64,000 nt of DNA from Anisodus tanguticus. Its lineage: Eukaryota > Streptophyta > Magnoliopsida > Solanales > Solanaceae. Under the pieces are notes generated by a model. It worked only from the letters and a program-made list of their open reading frames with translations. It searched no databases and had not been told where the DNA came from. The stretch spans positions 45,064,052-45,128,051 of the forward strand of contig CM067549.1 in the NCBI GenBank assembly GCA_034509755.1. The letters are read 5' to 3'. Below, piece by piece: positions 10,857-22,599 of the stretch. Numbering within the stretch: position 1 is the first letter of the stretch; each line of letters begins with the position of its first letter. The translations under genes were made by a program, and so were the position numbers.

Positions 10857-13282
10857 TAAGAGTGGCCAGTGGGCCGGGCTCGGGTCTGGCGGGCCGGGTC
10901 TGGCGGGGTCGGGGTCGGGGCGGGGCGGGAGAAGGGGTCGGGGTCGGCGGGGTCTGGCGGGGTCGGGTCTGGCGGGACTTGCTCAAGTCCCGCCCCGATC
11001 CCGATCCCGTTGGTATCGGGTCAGGGCGGGGTCGGGGTCGGGGCGGGGTCGGGCTCGGGGCGGGGTACGGCGGTTTTTTTTTTTTAAAAATAACATATGT
11101 ATAAAAAAAACCTCAATAAACAAAACAAGATAGTGTAATAAAACATCCCAAGGCTGTTTTTGTGCCTCTTATATTATTTAATAGACTTATGATTTTTTTG
11201 TAATACAAATACAATTGTACCGCAGCAAGTAGTTGCTCGTATAAAGAATTCCACCTAGTGGATACTTCTTGTGGAATTTTTCTATAAGGTAGTCCACAAT
11301 CGTGACAAATTTTTTTATATTCTTTTCTACGTTGTACTTTATTACTTTTAAAAATAAAGTTTATAGCAAATTGTATTTTACTAAGAATGTCTTCAAAAAG
11401 TGATAGACCATCCTTTACAATTAAGTTATATATATGGCACGCGCATTTTATATGAAAATGGTCTGGAAAAGATGGAGTTAAACTATTTTTTAAAATTGTA
11501 ATTGCGTAATTGTTATTAGAAGCGTTATCTAATGTAATAGTCATAATTTTATCGGTAATTCCGTAATAATCGCACACTTGATAAATATTTTCTGCAATAA
11601 AAGTACCAGTGTGCCTATCATCTATATATCTATACGCTAAAATAGGTTTTTGCATAGACCATTTATAATCTATCCAATGACAAGTTACAGTTAAATAATC
11701 ATGGCCGTTAGTACTACGACCTATATCAGATGTGATAGATACTTTGCCATTAAAATGATATAATGAAAAACGTAAATATTGTTGATATTCATGCGCGAAT
11801 TTAAATACATCTCTCTTAACAGTTGATCTAGGAAAACCATTAAAAGCAGGATTATATATATCTCTAATGTAATGAATAAAACCGGGAGATGAAGGAAATG
11901 AAAAAGACAAACCCTCCACAGCAACTAATTTTGATATTGCTTCCCTATCTCTATGTTTATTGTATTTAGAGCGTACAATTCTCCCCGTCATAGGGTTAAT
12001 TTGACCCCAGCTTGGTCCGGGACAAGATCGGTATGTGAACCTTGTCCCGATGGAGCGGGTGTTTGCGCACCCGGTTTTGAAGCTTTAGGTATTGGACATA
12101 CCTAGGCGGATGAGCACTTACTACGTGTCTAATTAAACCCCGTCCCACCGTGACCTTTTCCGTTTTAAATTTTAAAACATTTTTACAAATTTTACATATG
12201 GCTACTTGATTCTCTACGTCCTTATCAAAAAATGTCCATACATCTGATTTTAATGGTCGTTTTGCTGGACCTCGTCTCATACTAGGGGGAATAGGAGGTA
12301 TTTCAGTTGAAGGTGCACTAGTGGGTGTGTTGTCATCAACATTAGTGGGTATATCATCTAGATCATTATTCTAAATTAAAGTCTTCTTGAGTTCCAGAAA
12401 ATAGCTCCTGGTCTAAATCTAATGGTATTGTAGGAAAATGTTGAGTATCAACAAAATCATCCCGTGTAGGAATAAGATGACTAGAAGAAGTACCCTTGCC
12501 CTGGTTGCCCCTACTAGAAGAAGCACCCTTACCCTTACCCTTAAACATACCTTTTAATCCTTCCATTTTAATTATGATAATAAATAATTAAAGACAATAA
12601 AATTAAGTGCACTAAATAAAATAAACAGACAATAATAATTTAATGAAGGAACGAATGTACCAAACGCCGACGTAATGTCGACGTGTAATCGAGAGGTTGA
12701 AAATTGAAACTTTGCTCGATGGAAGATCCTCAAGCTAGTTGCCAACTTAACTCCCAATTCCCAAATGAATAAATAAAATTGAATATTTAGCAAACAATGT
12801 AGACTTGTAGAGAGATATATTGAGAAATTAGAGAGATTGTAGGAAGATTTGTGAGAAAGATGAAGAGAAAATGAGTTATTTATAGTTGAAAAATTGGGTT
12901 AAAGTGTAAATATAATAACTTATGGGTTAAAAATAAATATTAAGGGGTAGGGGGGTTGGGGTAGGGGGGTTGGGGGAGGGGGGCCTAAAATGGCCGTTGG
13001 CCAACGGCCATAATCTAAAATGGTCGTTGGTGCAACGGTCATTTTTGCAAAGGGGGGAAAAGGGCGGGGTTGGGCTCGGGCTCGGGACGGGGTCGGGTCA
13101 AGCGGGCCTGGGGCGGGCTCGGGTCTGGCGGGACGAGACATCGTCCCGTCCCGAGTTCGAGTCCCGCCCCCGTTATTTTTTTTTTTTTTATCGGGGTCAT
13201 GGCGGGACCGGGGCGGGACCGGGGCGGGCTCGGGACGGTGTCGGGTCGGGGTCGGGCCGTCCCGGCCCACTGGCCAGCCCTA
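10857..13282 (-). mobile_element. hAT DNA transposon, 2,426 bp, internally decayed
   Basis: The 8-bp target duplication GGAAAAAC occurs at 10849-10856 and 13283-13290. Both termini, read inward, carry TGGCCAGTGGGCCGGG. The subterminal regions (10857-11080 and about 13060-13282) are extremely G/C rich, made of repeated GGGTCGGGGCGGG-like words. Copy B has the empty site near 47,235. A broken transposase gene lies between them on the minus strand. Confidence 0.93.
11113..12566 (-). pseudogene. hAT transposase (BED finger plus RNase H-like core)
   Basis: There are three frames. 12366-12566 is a low-complexity N-terminal leader (GKGKGASSSRGNQGKGTSSS). 11996-12280 is a BED-type zinc finger (VWTFFDKDVENQVAICKICK with a downstream GRGLIRHVVSAHPP). 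11113-11991 is the catalytic core with ITSDIGRSTNGHDYLTVT (first Asp), KIMTITLDNASNNNYA (second Asp), HIKCACHIYNLIVKDGL and EVSTRWNSLYEQLL. Frame changes fall at about 12,365 and 11,993. The C-terminal hATC dimerisation domain is missing; the frame ends shortly after NSLYEQLL. It cannot be autonomous, though the termini could still be mobilised by a related transposase. Confidence 0.88.
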
Positions 13283-13951
13283 GGAAAAACAATATTTCAC
13301 CCTTGGAAGCTTCTCAAACCAAACTGCACCCTCATAGGGCGTAGACAGCCCCAAGCTTAATATAACAACCAGAGTCAGGACAAAGAATATCACCATCTTA
13401 TGAATTTTGCTCGTCCTTGTCTACATCTCATTATACAATCACAACAGCATTTCATATATTTCACGAGACAAAGTGCCTCTCTGCATGCATAAATAGAAAA
13501 GGACCGAACCTTTCAATTTCAAAGGAATCTCAGGGACTGACATTCTACGCTCTATTATACCACTTCCATGCATCACTGATTTAGCTCAGTTGGAGGAAAA
13601 TTTCAGGGTAAAAAATAACTAATGTTCATCTCCTTTTCAAGTTCTTAAGCTCATGGAACATTAATGTGGCTGCTTGAAGTCCACTTTCTCCTATATATTA
13701 TAACCACAGGATCATGAACTTACAAGGAAATGTGGTTTTCTGGAACTTTCCGTGAATCCACACTCTGCGCATGATCTTCCCATTCAGTCGATTCACTGAC
13801 TCGACACAACAATATCAAGCTCAAGATGCAAAAGTGTTCAGAAATAAAAAAAAATATTGGTAATGGAACCAAAACGCCTGTCAATGTTTCCAGTAAATAG
13901 CCCATGGGAAGTAATACCTCAGTGAATCCTGTGCCGCAGAAGAGATCTCTT

Positions 13952-14132
13952 TTCCTTTTTATGAAGTACGAAGTCTTCATTAAAAGACATCAAGAAGATG
14001 CAGCAAAGTTACAAAAGAGAGAGATAAAGGTGTTTGCTCAATTACAAAAGTTAGCTTAATCTACATTTACAACTAAGGAACAAACACCTCCAAAGAATTG
14101 GTCACATAGATACAGGAGCCTGCTTTGCTCCA
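13952..14132 (-). mobile_element. 181-bp LINE-like retroposon inside a methyltransferase exon
   Basis: A perfect 15-bp duplication, CAGAAGAGATCTCTT, flanks the insert (13937-13951 and 14133-14147). Copy B has this string once (about 47,906-47,920), so the insertion followed the duplication. Read on the minus strand the insert ends in an A-rich tail, as expected for a heavily 5'-truncated L1-type LINE or a SINE. I favour an L1 3' end from its general look. Confidence 0.8.
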
Positions 14133-14310
14133 CAGAAGAGATCTCTTGCACTATCCAACCAAAAGAAGTAAAGACCTTGTTCCATCAGAAAGCATATACT
14201 CCCTATATCCTACTCTTTGCTTTGGCTGAACCGAAGTGATAGAATATACACAGTATATTCTTTTGATATTATTAGAGATTTTGTACATGTGTAATTATGA
14301 GAGTAGTCTT

Positions 14311-15548
14311 TGTTGGCGTTACAAGGATTTGCAAGAAACGGAAATTACAAGTAACTGCTTATGTAAGAATTGAAATTACAATTCAACTAGAAAACTGAAA
14401 ATTACAATATAACAACAAAACTGAAATTACAATATTTGTTGAACAAGAAGATCGGAAACTGCTTTGATTTTTGCTGAGTCAAGTGTGGCACTCTGTCCTT
14501 AAGACAATATTGCCCCGTATGTATCCTTTATACGTCCCGGACAATTCGTCTCCCAAGATAAAACAGCAATGGAACAATTGAGCAAAGGAAACTCAAGAGC
14601 TACCGTGAAGAATATTGAATAATGAAATGATGCTTGGAAGTTATAGGAAGAACTGATTTTCTGGTTGTATATTTTCGTGTATATCAAGTGTGTCTCAACA
14701 ATGGTGTAAGGGGTGTTTATATAGGTGAGGAAGGGAATGTTTGACTGCCTCCATAACAGCCATTATTGGCCAAATAATGACCATTATGGAGGTAGTAAAG
14801 CCACCAAATTAAAGGAGAGAAATACCAACGGATGCCATTATAGGAGGTGTAATTCAGCCAAAATAAATGGCTGAATTGAGTGCTGGACGTTTCTGTTCGT
14901 GTCTGCCGAAATTCTGAATTTCTGGAAACTTCAGGGACCAAACTGTACATCCGAAAGAATTCGGTCCAAACGTACATCTGAAACTTCTGGGATCAAACTG
15001 TACTTCTGGAAAAGTTCTCTGGCCCAAAAAGATAATATCAGAAGGCCCACAGCCCGTGGACCCGTGGACCCGTGGACCCGTGGACCCGTGGACCCGTGGA
15101 CCCGTGGACCCGTGGACCCGTGGACCCGTGGACCCGTGAACCCGTGAACCCGGAACCGGACCGGACGGGGGGCGGTGGCGCGCGTGTGGTCTTTCCTCGA
15201 ACCGAAGCACATCTAGGTCCTCCCTCCTTTAAACACATGGGATAACCCTTGGGGTCCCAAACCCCAAACCAATTTCGAGTCTTATATACACAACAATTCT
15301 TTCTTCCTCTACTGATGAGGGAGAATTGAACACAACACCACACTTTCCATGCTTCTAACACCTCACATCGTGGACCAATATCTCTTTCATTTCTCAATGA
15401 AATTTGACGATTCTTGGCCCTACGGTTATCTACGTACTTAGTAGATCATGCATGTGTGAAGAACCGAATTCTCCAACATACGTAACACTAGTGTTTAAGC
15501 CGTTAAAGTTGGTCGGTCGCAACTCCCGCCAAAGGCAAATTTCCAACA
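14311..15548 (-). mobile_element. Nested solo LTR (1,238 bp), same family as copia E
   Basis: It starts TGTTGGCG and ends CCAACA, and is flanked by GTCTT (14306-14310 and 15549-15553). No internal retroelement domains lie between, so it is a solo LTR. Read on the minus strand, its first about 200 bp (TGTTGGAAATTTGCCTTTGG...) closely matches the 5' LTR of copia E at 32,863. It interrupts the 5' LTR of copia B and is therefore younger than B. Confidence 0.9.
15053..15148. repeat. 8-bp tandem repeat (CCCGTGGA)n in the solo LTR
   Basis: Ten exact CCCGTGGA units (15053-15132) are followed by two CCCGTGAA units. The related LTR of copia E has only a loosely repetitive G/C-rich stretch here (about 33,145-33,200), so the array expanded in this copy. 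Because 8 is not a multiple of 3, the array is open in all frames and creates spurious VHGSTGPR reading frames. Confidence 0.92.
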
Positions 15549-15825
15549 GTCTTGTATTAGGAAAATGTATATTTGATATCCGTATTTATAGGCTAGATTT
15601 ACTATTGTATATCATATATATAAACTCTTTACATTAATGAAAATGACCAAGGGATTATTCTTTTTCGTGGTATTAGCAGTCTAGGGAAAACTTTCGGTTC
15701 TTCAAAAATAATACTCCTTCCGCCGCCCTACTCTAAAACCTAATTCTCGGCCGTCGGCCGTACCCCAACATCCCTTAAAAAAAAATTGAAAATTGAATCC
15801 CTAATTCTCCTCTTGTTCTTCCATC

Positions 15826-16700
15826 ATGTCTACCACAAAAAATACATTTCATCCTGCCCTTGCAGTCTCCAATATCAAGAACAACATCCCTATCGTTATT
15901 GAGATGGAAAACGTCCAATACGCAACGTGGGCAGAACTATTAAAAATTCACGCATGGTCTAATAGAGTCCTTCATCACATCGTCAAACCGGAAAAAGGCA
16001 AGAAGAAGGTGCCTTCCACAGATGATGAAATCGAGTTGTGGGCAACTCTTAATGCTACGGTCCTCCAATGGATCTATTCCACCATCTCTACGGACCTCTT
16101 ACAGATAATTATCAAACCCGACGCCACGGCAATTGAAGCATGGAATAAGTTGAGTGTCATATTCCAAGATAACAAAAATTCTTGTGTCGTAACCGTTGAG
16201 CAAGAATTCTCTCACATAAATATAGACAATTTTCTGAATGCCTCAACCTATTGTCAAAGGCTTAAGGAGTTGTCGGATCAACTCAAGAACGTCAGCGCGT
16301 CCGTCACAAATGATCGTCTCGTTCTTCAGATGGTTACAGGCCTCTCCGAGCCGTATAATAGAGTTGGCACTCTTCTTCGACAAAGCAATCCTCTCCCGAT
16401 GTTCTACCAAGCACGTTTCATGCTCACTTTAGAAGAAGCAGGGTTGGCTTAAAAGGCGGCAACCTGAGCCAATTCCGCCATGATGGTGGACACGTCACGC
16501 AACACCGATGACCCTCACTTCTTCTCAGAAAATTCTAGCCAAAACCAAAATAATGGTGGCGGCAAAAAGGAGCAAAATCGTAAAAATGGTGGCAAAACCC
16601 GCGGCGGCCGCAGTGGCGGCGGTGATGGCAGTGGCCAGCAGGGGCCTGGGCCGCAGCCTTGGGCCAGTGGACAATAGTCGTGGGACTGGGCCAGTGGGCA
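15826..16700 (+). pseudogene. Copia B gag
   Basis: A 208-residue frame begins at ATG 15826 (MSTTKNTFHPALAVSNIKNN) and shows the UBN2-like gag region: ENVQYATWAELLKIHAWSNR, WIYSTISTDLLQII, LKELSDQLKN and LVLQMVTGLSEPYNRVGTLL. A stop at 16450-16452 truncates it. The Gly/Asn/Lys-rich C-terminal tail continues at 16480-16677. Closely related gag is found in elements C, D and F. Confidence 0.85.
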
Positions 16701-16862
16701 GTGGACCACTCCACCTTATCAGGCCTTTCCAAGGAACTATTGGGCCAGGCCCAATGGCCTTCAGCAGACTGGGGCTCGACAGAATAGGGCCTGGCAGCAG
16801 ACTGGCCTTCTTGGGCCTCTGCGAGCCAAGCAACAACCTCGACTCCTACAGATATTGAGGCA

Positions 16863-18600
16863 GTGATGCACATACTTGGATTAAATCCTCCATATATAAA
16901 TTGGTACATGTACACCGGTGCCACTTCTCATATGACGTCTGCACTATGTAATCTCTCATCTTATTTTAATTTGAGAGAAAATTATGGCATAATTGTTGGT
17001 AATGGTAATTTAATTCCAATTCGCGGTTATGGTCACACCAATTTATCTCCCCTAAACCCACCTTTAGCCTTGAAAAATGTCCTTCATGCTCCTCAATTAA
17101 TTAAAAATTTGGTGTCTGTTCGAAAATTTACAATTGATAACTGGGTTTCTATTGACTTTGACCCTTTTGGATTTTCTGTGAAGGATTTCACGACTGGGAT
17201 ACTTCTAATGAGATGTGATAGTCGGGGCGATCTCTATCCCATCACTACCACCACCACCACTAAACAAGTCACACCGTCAACATTTGCCACTTTAGCACCT
17301 TCCTTATGGCATGCACGTTTGGGTCATCCGGGAGCGTATATTTTCTCTCTTAAAAGCAATAATTTTATTGAGTGTAATAGTACGCGTAGTACTAATATTT
17401 GTCATTTTTGTCCGCTTGAAAAATATGTTAAATTATCATTTGTTTCCTCCAATTCTAGTACTTTGTTGCCATTTGATATTATTCATAGTGATTTGTGGAT
17501 GTCTCCCGTTTTGAGCTCTCTGGGCCACCATTATTATGTGTTATTTTTGGATGATTATTCTAATTTTTTGTGGACCTTTCCGCTCTCTAAAAAGTCTCAA
17601 GTTTATTCCATATTCCTATTATTTAGAGCATTCATCCGTACCCAATTTGAACGGGAAATTAAGAACATTCAATGTGATAATAGAATGGAATCTGATAATG
17701 GGTCGTTTCGGGAATTTTGTAAGTTTAATGGTATTTCTTTTCAGTTTTCTTGTCCACATACGTCCTCACAAAATGGGAAAACTGAAAGAAAAATTCACTC
17801 AATTAATAATATTATTCGGACTTTACTAGCCCATGCGTCATTACCGCCTTCATTTTGGCATCATGCATTACAAATGGCTACTTACCTTCTTAACATACTT
17901 CCTATCAAAGGATTAGCATACCAATCACAACTCAAAATTATTTATCAAAAATACCCTTCGTATTCTCATCTTAGGGTGTTTGGGTGTTTATGTTATCCTC
18001 TTTCCCCTCTCCTACCATCAACAAACTTCAAGCGCGCTCTACCGTGTGTGTTTTTTGGGTTACCATCTAATCATCGTGGTTACAAATGTTATGATTTATC
18101 CTCCTCTAATAAAATTATCCTTAGTCTCCATGTCATTTTTTATGACACCCAATTTCTGTTTGCCAAGTTGCATAATCCCGTCTCCAATCATTATAATTTT
18201 TTGGATGATGGGCTCTCCCGTATGTGGTCCACCATTTGGCCCAGCCCACGTCTCGACTTTTGGACCAGCAGCCATCGGCAGGCCCACTACCTTCCGTCCC
18301 AAATATTCCAGCCCCTCCCTCTGTCCAGTAGGCCCACTGCCTCGGTCTAGTCCCTCGGCCCATCCATCCCCTCCCTCAGTCCAGTCCCTCAGCCAGCAGG
18401 CCCACTGTTTACTGGCCCCTACCCGTGATCTCCCTCTCAGTCCAGTCAGTTTCGACGTCACTACACCGACACAGGTCCGGCCCACTTCTATTCCGAGACA
18501 AGGGCATGTTACTCGTAGCCAACGAGGTATATTTAAACCAAAACAACATTTTAATCTCAACTCTAATGTCACTAAATCACCCCTACCACGTAACTCATGA
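16863..18600 (+). pseudogene. Copia B protease-integrase
   Basis: A 495-codon open frame (16863-18350), continuing in another frame to 18600. The protease motif reads WYMYTGATSHMTS, so the catalytic Asp of D-T-G-A is replaced by Tyr. The integrase has LWHARLGHPGAYIFSL, the CHFCPLEKYVKLSF zinc half, IIHSDLWMSPVLSSLGHHYY, VLFLDDYSNFLWTF, IQCDNRMESDNGSFREFC and the NGKTERKIHSINNI glutamate. Integrase is well preserved while protease and RT are not. Confidence 0.85.
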
Positions 18601-19445
18601 GGCCTTTGAGTTATTTTTTGGGTATCGTTGTAACTCGTCATGTAGGTGGTCTATTTTTGTCTCATATGAAGTATGCAGCAGAGACTATTGAACAGGCTGG
18701 CATGTCATCCTGTAAGTCATCTCCTACTCTGGTTGACACTAAACCGAAGCTGCGTGCTAATTCTAGCACACCTTATGAGAATCCCTCCCACTATTGTAGT
18801 CTTGCGGGGGCTCTTCAATAACTTATGTTCACGAGGCCCGATATTACTTATGCAGTGCAGCAGGTGTGTTTATTTATGCATGATCCGAGGGAAGAACATA
18901 TGCACGCTCTCAAACGTATTGTGCGGTACATCCAGGGCACTCTTGATTATGGTTTACACTTATATTCATCATCGGTATCTACTCTCATGTCTTATACAGA
19001 TGTTGATTGGGATGGATGTCCAGATATCAGACGCTCAACATCTGGTTATTGTATGTTTCTTGGTGATAACTTGGTCTCTTGGTCGGCTAAACGCCAGGCT
19101 ACTTTATCGCGTTCCAACGCGGAGGCCAAATATCGAGGGGTAGCCAATGTGGTGTCTGAGTCCTGTTGGTTGCGTAACCTCCTCTTAGAACTTCACTTTC
19201 CTATTCAGAAAGTTACCTTGGTCTACTGTGATAATGTTAGTGCGATATATCTCTCTGAAAAACATATCGAGATGGATATTCACTTTGTTCGCGAAAAGGT
19301 AGCTCGTGGACAAGTATGTGTCTTGCATGTCCCTTCACGGTACCAAATTGCTGACATCTTTACTAAGGGTCTTTCCTTAGTTCTATTTGAATATTTTAGG
19401 GACAGTCTCAGCGTACGACAATCGCCCGCTATGACTGCGGGGGTG
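18596..19445 (+). pseudogene. Copia B RT remnant and RNase H
   Basis: The sequence jumps from the integrase C-terminal tail straight to LSYFLGIVVTRHVGGLFLS, the end of the RT domain. The palm with YVDD is absent, a deletion of roughly 750 bp compared with element C. After a stop at 18819-18821, MFTRPDITYAVQQVCLFMHD and RNase H follow (GYCMFLGDNLVSWSAKRQA, SNAEAKYRGVANVVSESCW, YCDNVSAIYLS, PSRYQIADIFTKGLS). The usual GNPVQHQRTKH segment has been shortened. Confidence 0.85.
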
Positions 19446-20014
19446 TGATAGAATATACAAAGTATATTCTTCTGATATTATTAGAGATCTTGTACATGTG
19501 TAATTATGGGAGTAGTCTTGTATTAAAAAAATGTATATTTAATTTCCATAATTATAAGCTAGGTTTACTATTGTATATCATATATATAAATCATTTACAT
19601 TAATAAAAATGATCAAGAGATTATTCTTTTTGACGAAGAATGGTCATATCATAAATACCTGAGTTTCATACTCCTCAAATTCAGATACTAGGAGAAAAAC
19701 TAAACAGATCCCATCATTCAAAAGATGCAAATTTCACAAATTACGAAAAGATTCATTGCCGATGTTCAGCAAGTAATGTCTAAACCTAAGGTCAGGTTAT
19801 TACCATAATCCCTCAATAACAACAGGCCTCCGGGATTTAGAACAGAGAAGCATTCTGTGATTTCTCTCGACATCCTGTGAAATGGCATTGCTGATAGCTT
19901 AAATATCTGGTAGATTACAAATAAAATAGCCATATACTTAGACATTTGACTTTTGTCGAAACCAATGTGAATGAAAAGGAGCCTTGTTTATAGACATGAT
20001 TAAGAATTTACTTA

Positions 20015-20205
20015 CTCCCTCCGTTTCAAAATGTTTGTCTCATTTTGACTTGGCACAGAGTTTAACAAAGTAAAGAAGACTTTTGAGTCATGTGATTGTT
20101 AACTAAAGATATGTAAAATGTATCAAAAGGTTCTTTAATCTTGTGGTCTTTAACATGCCATGTATAAAGTTGGATTAAAAGAGTTTCCAAAAACGGAAAG
20201 AGGCG
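20015..20205. mobile_element. Stowaway-like MITE, right end lost
   Basis: The left end is TA followed by CTCCCTCCGTTTCAAAATG. The body resembles a common Stowaway-type MITE, but no matching right inverted repeat is present. The lost end coincides with loss of the 3' half of a methyltransferase exon present in copy B (48,274-48,340), so one deletion probably removed both. Confidence 0.6.
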
Positions 20206-21054
20206 AGGAAATCTTGCTTACTGCTGCTTCTTGCATCTCATGAGCAAAATATTGACTAAAACAACCACCTCCTTGCACTACAGCAGAGAATGATAGATCA
20301 TATCCAATGAAATGCAGAAGAATTGTACATTTGATACCGACCTGCGGAGCACTCATTCTGCTTCTGCAAGAATCTTTCACGGCAAGAAGTGCAGACTAAC
20401 CAGTTTGGAAATCCGCTTGCAGAGAAATCACATTGGATGGGTAAAAACATTCTTTAGCCAAGATCATTTTGGCAGCTTCAGTATTCTCTTTATCCCTCTC
20501 AAGAGCCTCTTAGCTGCAGCCACAGGCACATAGAGATTGTTTCCGCTGCAAGATTAAGCATAGTTTCAGCAATGAGATAAGAATAATATGGTTCTGAATC
20601 TCAAAAAACTTAATATGATTCTGAATCGCATATAACATTGAAATTATCAATCAGCAAGTGAACAAGTAGGTTAGCATTGCTGTAACAAAGAGATGAGACA
20701 GGATGAACCTAATTCTAGTTTCTGGAAAGCTTTGAAAGAAATAATCTCCTAGATTATTTTCATTAATTGAAATGTTATATATACAAGTTACATATTTCTA
20801 TAATAGGAGAATCTTATTCATATTCTACTCCTAAAACCTTATTCTACTTGGATACTAAATATATACAATTATGGTAAGTGTACAAGTCTAATTAAGATAA
20901 CATTTACACTACAATATTACATCAATATACACACATAAGATACTGCCCTGCCCGTGATGGGGTGATGGGCCAATCCCGAGATGGGCTCGTTTGCCCGTGA
21001 CATTCCTAAAGGACCCGTGATGTACACTATGTATATCACGGGTATATACCTTGT

Positions 21055-22590
21055 TTAACACATCCCCGCAGTCATAGCGGGCGGTCTTCGAACGTTGAGA
21101 CTGTCCCTAAAATCTTCATAAAGGACCGCGGGAAGACCCTTTGTAAAGATGTCTGCAATTTGATATCTCGACGGGACATGGCATACGCGAACTTGACCAT
21201 GAGCAATCTTTTCACGGCCAAAGTGAATGTCCATTTCGATATGCTTAGTGCGTTGGTGCTGAACCGGATTACCAAAAAGGTAGATGGCACTAATATTATC
21301 GCAATAAACCAAGGTTGCCTTCTGAATGGGACAATGAAGCTCTAAAAGCAAATTACGTAACCAACATGATTCCGAGACCACATTAGCTATCCCTCGATAT
21401 TCAGCCTCGGCACTTGAGCGGGATAGAGTCGACTGACGCTTTGCAGACCAGGAGACCAAGTTATTGCCACGAAACATACAATAGCTTGACGTATACCGTC
21501 TGGTGTTGGGACAACCATCCTAATTAGCATATGTATACGAGACAAGTGTGGACGTCGAGGAAGGATATAAATGCAAACCATAGTCAAGTGTACCTTGAAT
21601 ATATCGAATGATGCGTTTGAGTGCATTCATGTGCTCAATTCTGGGATCATGCATGAACAAACACATTTGATGGACATCATATGTAATATCTGGTCTCGTA
21701 AAGGTAAGATATTGAAGGGCCCCTACAAGACTGCGATAGCGGGTCGGATCCTCATAGGGTACGCCGGCCGCGGCACTAAGCTTGGGCTTTGTATCAACTG
21801 GAGTGGAAGTGGACTTACAACATGACATCCCAGCCCTCTTGATGATCTCAGTTGCATACTTCCATTGAGACAAGAACAATCCATCGGAATGACGAGTGAC
21901 GACAATCCCCAAAAAGTAACTCAAGGGCCCTAAGTCTTTCATAGCAAACTCAAAGCTGAGCATGGTCATGATAGACTGGCGTAAGGCATCTGTAGAGGCA
22001 GTCAAAATGATATCATCCACATATAACAGAATGTAGGCCAAGGACGAACCACGACGGTAGATGAACAAGGAATTATCTGACCTGCTGTGAGTGAACTCAA
22101 TAGTCGAAACATAGTCAGCAAACCTTGTATACCAGGCCCGTGGAGACTGATTAAGCCCATATAAGGACTTCTTCAACAAACAGACATGATGAGGATGTTT
22201 GGGATCCCTGAATCCCAACGGCTGATGCATATAAATTATTTCTTTGAGATCACCATGTAAGAAAGCAATCTTTACATCTAACTGATGAATAGGCCATGCT
22301 TTCGAAAGAGCCAAGCTGAGTACAGTGTGAATGGTAGCCGGCTTGACCACCGAACTAAATGTCTCACCACAATCCATCTCAACCTGCTGAGTCTTACCAT
22401 CACCCACAAGCCGCGCCTTATGTCGTGCAAATGAACCATCTGAATTTTCCTTGTGAGCAAAAATCCATATAGACCTAATAATATTAATACCAGAAGGACA
22501 GGGCACCAACTCCCACATCTTATTATCAATAAAAGCATTATATTCATCGGTTATAGCAATTTTCCAATTTTGGTCATTTAACGCAGACAC
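21055..22590 (-). pseudogene. Copia C reverse transcriptase and RNase H
   Basis: RT occupies 21520-22590: MWELVPCPSGINIIRSIWIF, HQLDVKIAFLHGDLKEIIYM, LKKSLYGLNQSPRAWYTRF, the palm YVDDIILTAS, LGPLSYFLGIVVTRHSDGLF and FTRPDITYDVHQMCLFMHD. A TAG in place of Trp near 21,520 interrupts the reading into RNase H (21055-21477; SWSAKRQSTLSRSSAEAEYR, YCDNISAIYLF, NPVQHQRTKHIEMDIHF, PSRYQIADIFTKGLP). All RT core motifs absent from element B are present here. Confidence 0.9.
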
Positions 22591-22599
22591 AGGAGTACG

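Larger units (their letters stand above)
14237..19633 (+). mobile_element. Ty1/copia element B (Ale/Retrofit-like) with nested solo LTR
   Basis: The target duplication CGAAG lies at 14232-14236 and 19634-19638, within the methyltransferase exon at the ML-R-F codons. The 5' LTR is 14237-14310 plus 15549-15667, split by a nested element. The 3' LTR is 19446-19633. A primer-binding-like TGGTATTAGCAG starts at 15668, and a purine tract ACTGCGGGGGTG precedes the 3' LTR. By eye the two LTRs differ at about 16 positions over 188 bp. The internal region keeps gag and protease-integrase, but the catalytic half of RT is deleted. Confidence 0.93.

Noticed and set aside
10843..11133. Overlapping Gly/Arg-rich open frames on the plus strand
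   Set aside because: They are translations of the G/C-rich subterminal repeats of the hAT element, in three frames at once, with no gene signals.
12920..13360. Pro/Arg-rich and Gly/Arg-rich open frames on both strands
   Set aside because: Same cause at the right end of the hAT element.
15053..15148. Regular repeat that might suggest a CRISPR array
   Set aside because: Units are contiguous 8-mers without spacers, in a plant LTR.
14854..15397. Open frames encoding VHGSTGPR repeats
   Set aside because: The 8-bp repeat has no stop in any frame; the frames lie inside a solo LTR.
18096..18641. 181-codon minus-strand open frame
   Set aside because: It is the complement of the Pro-rich linker after integrase in copia B.
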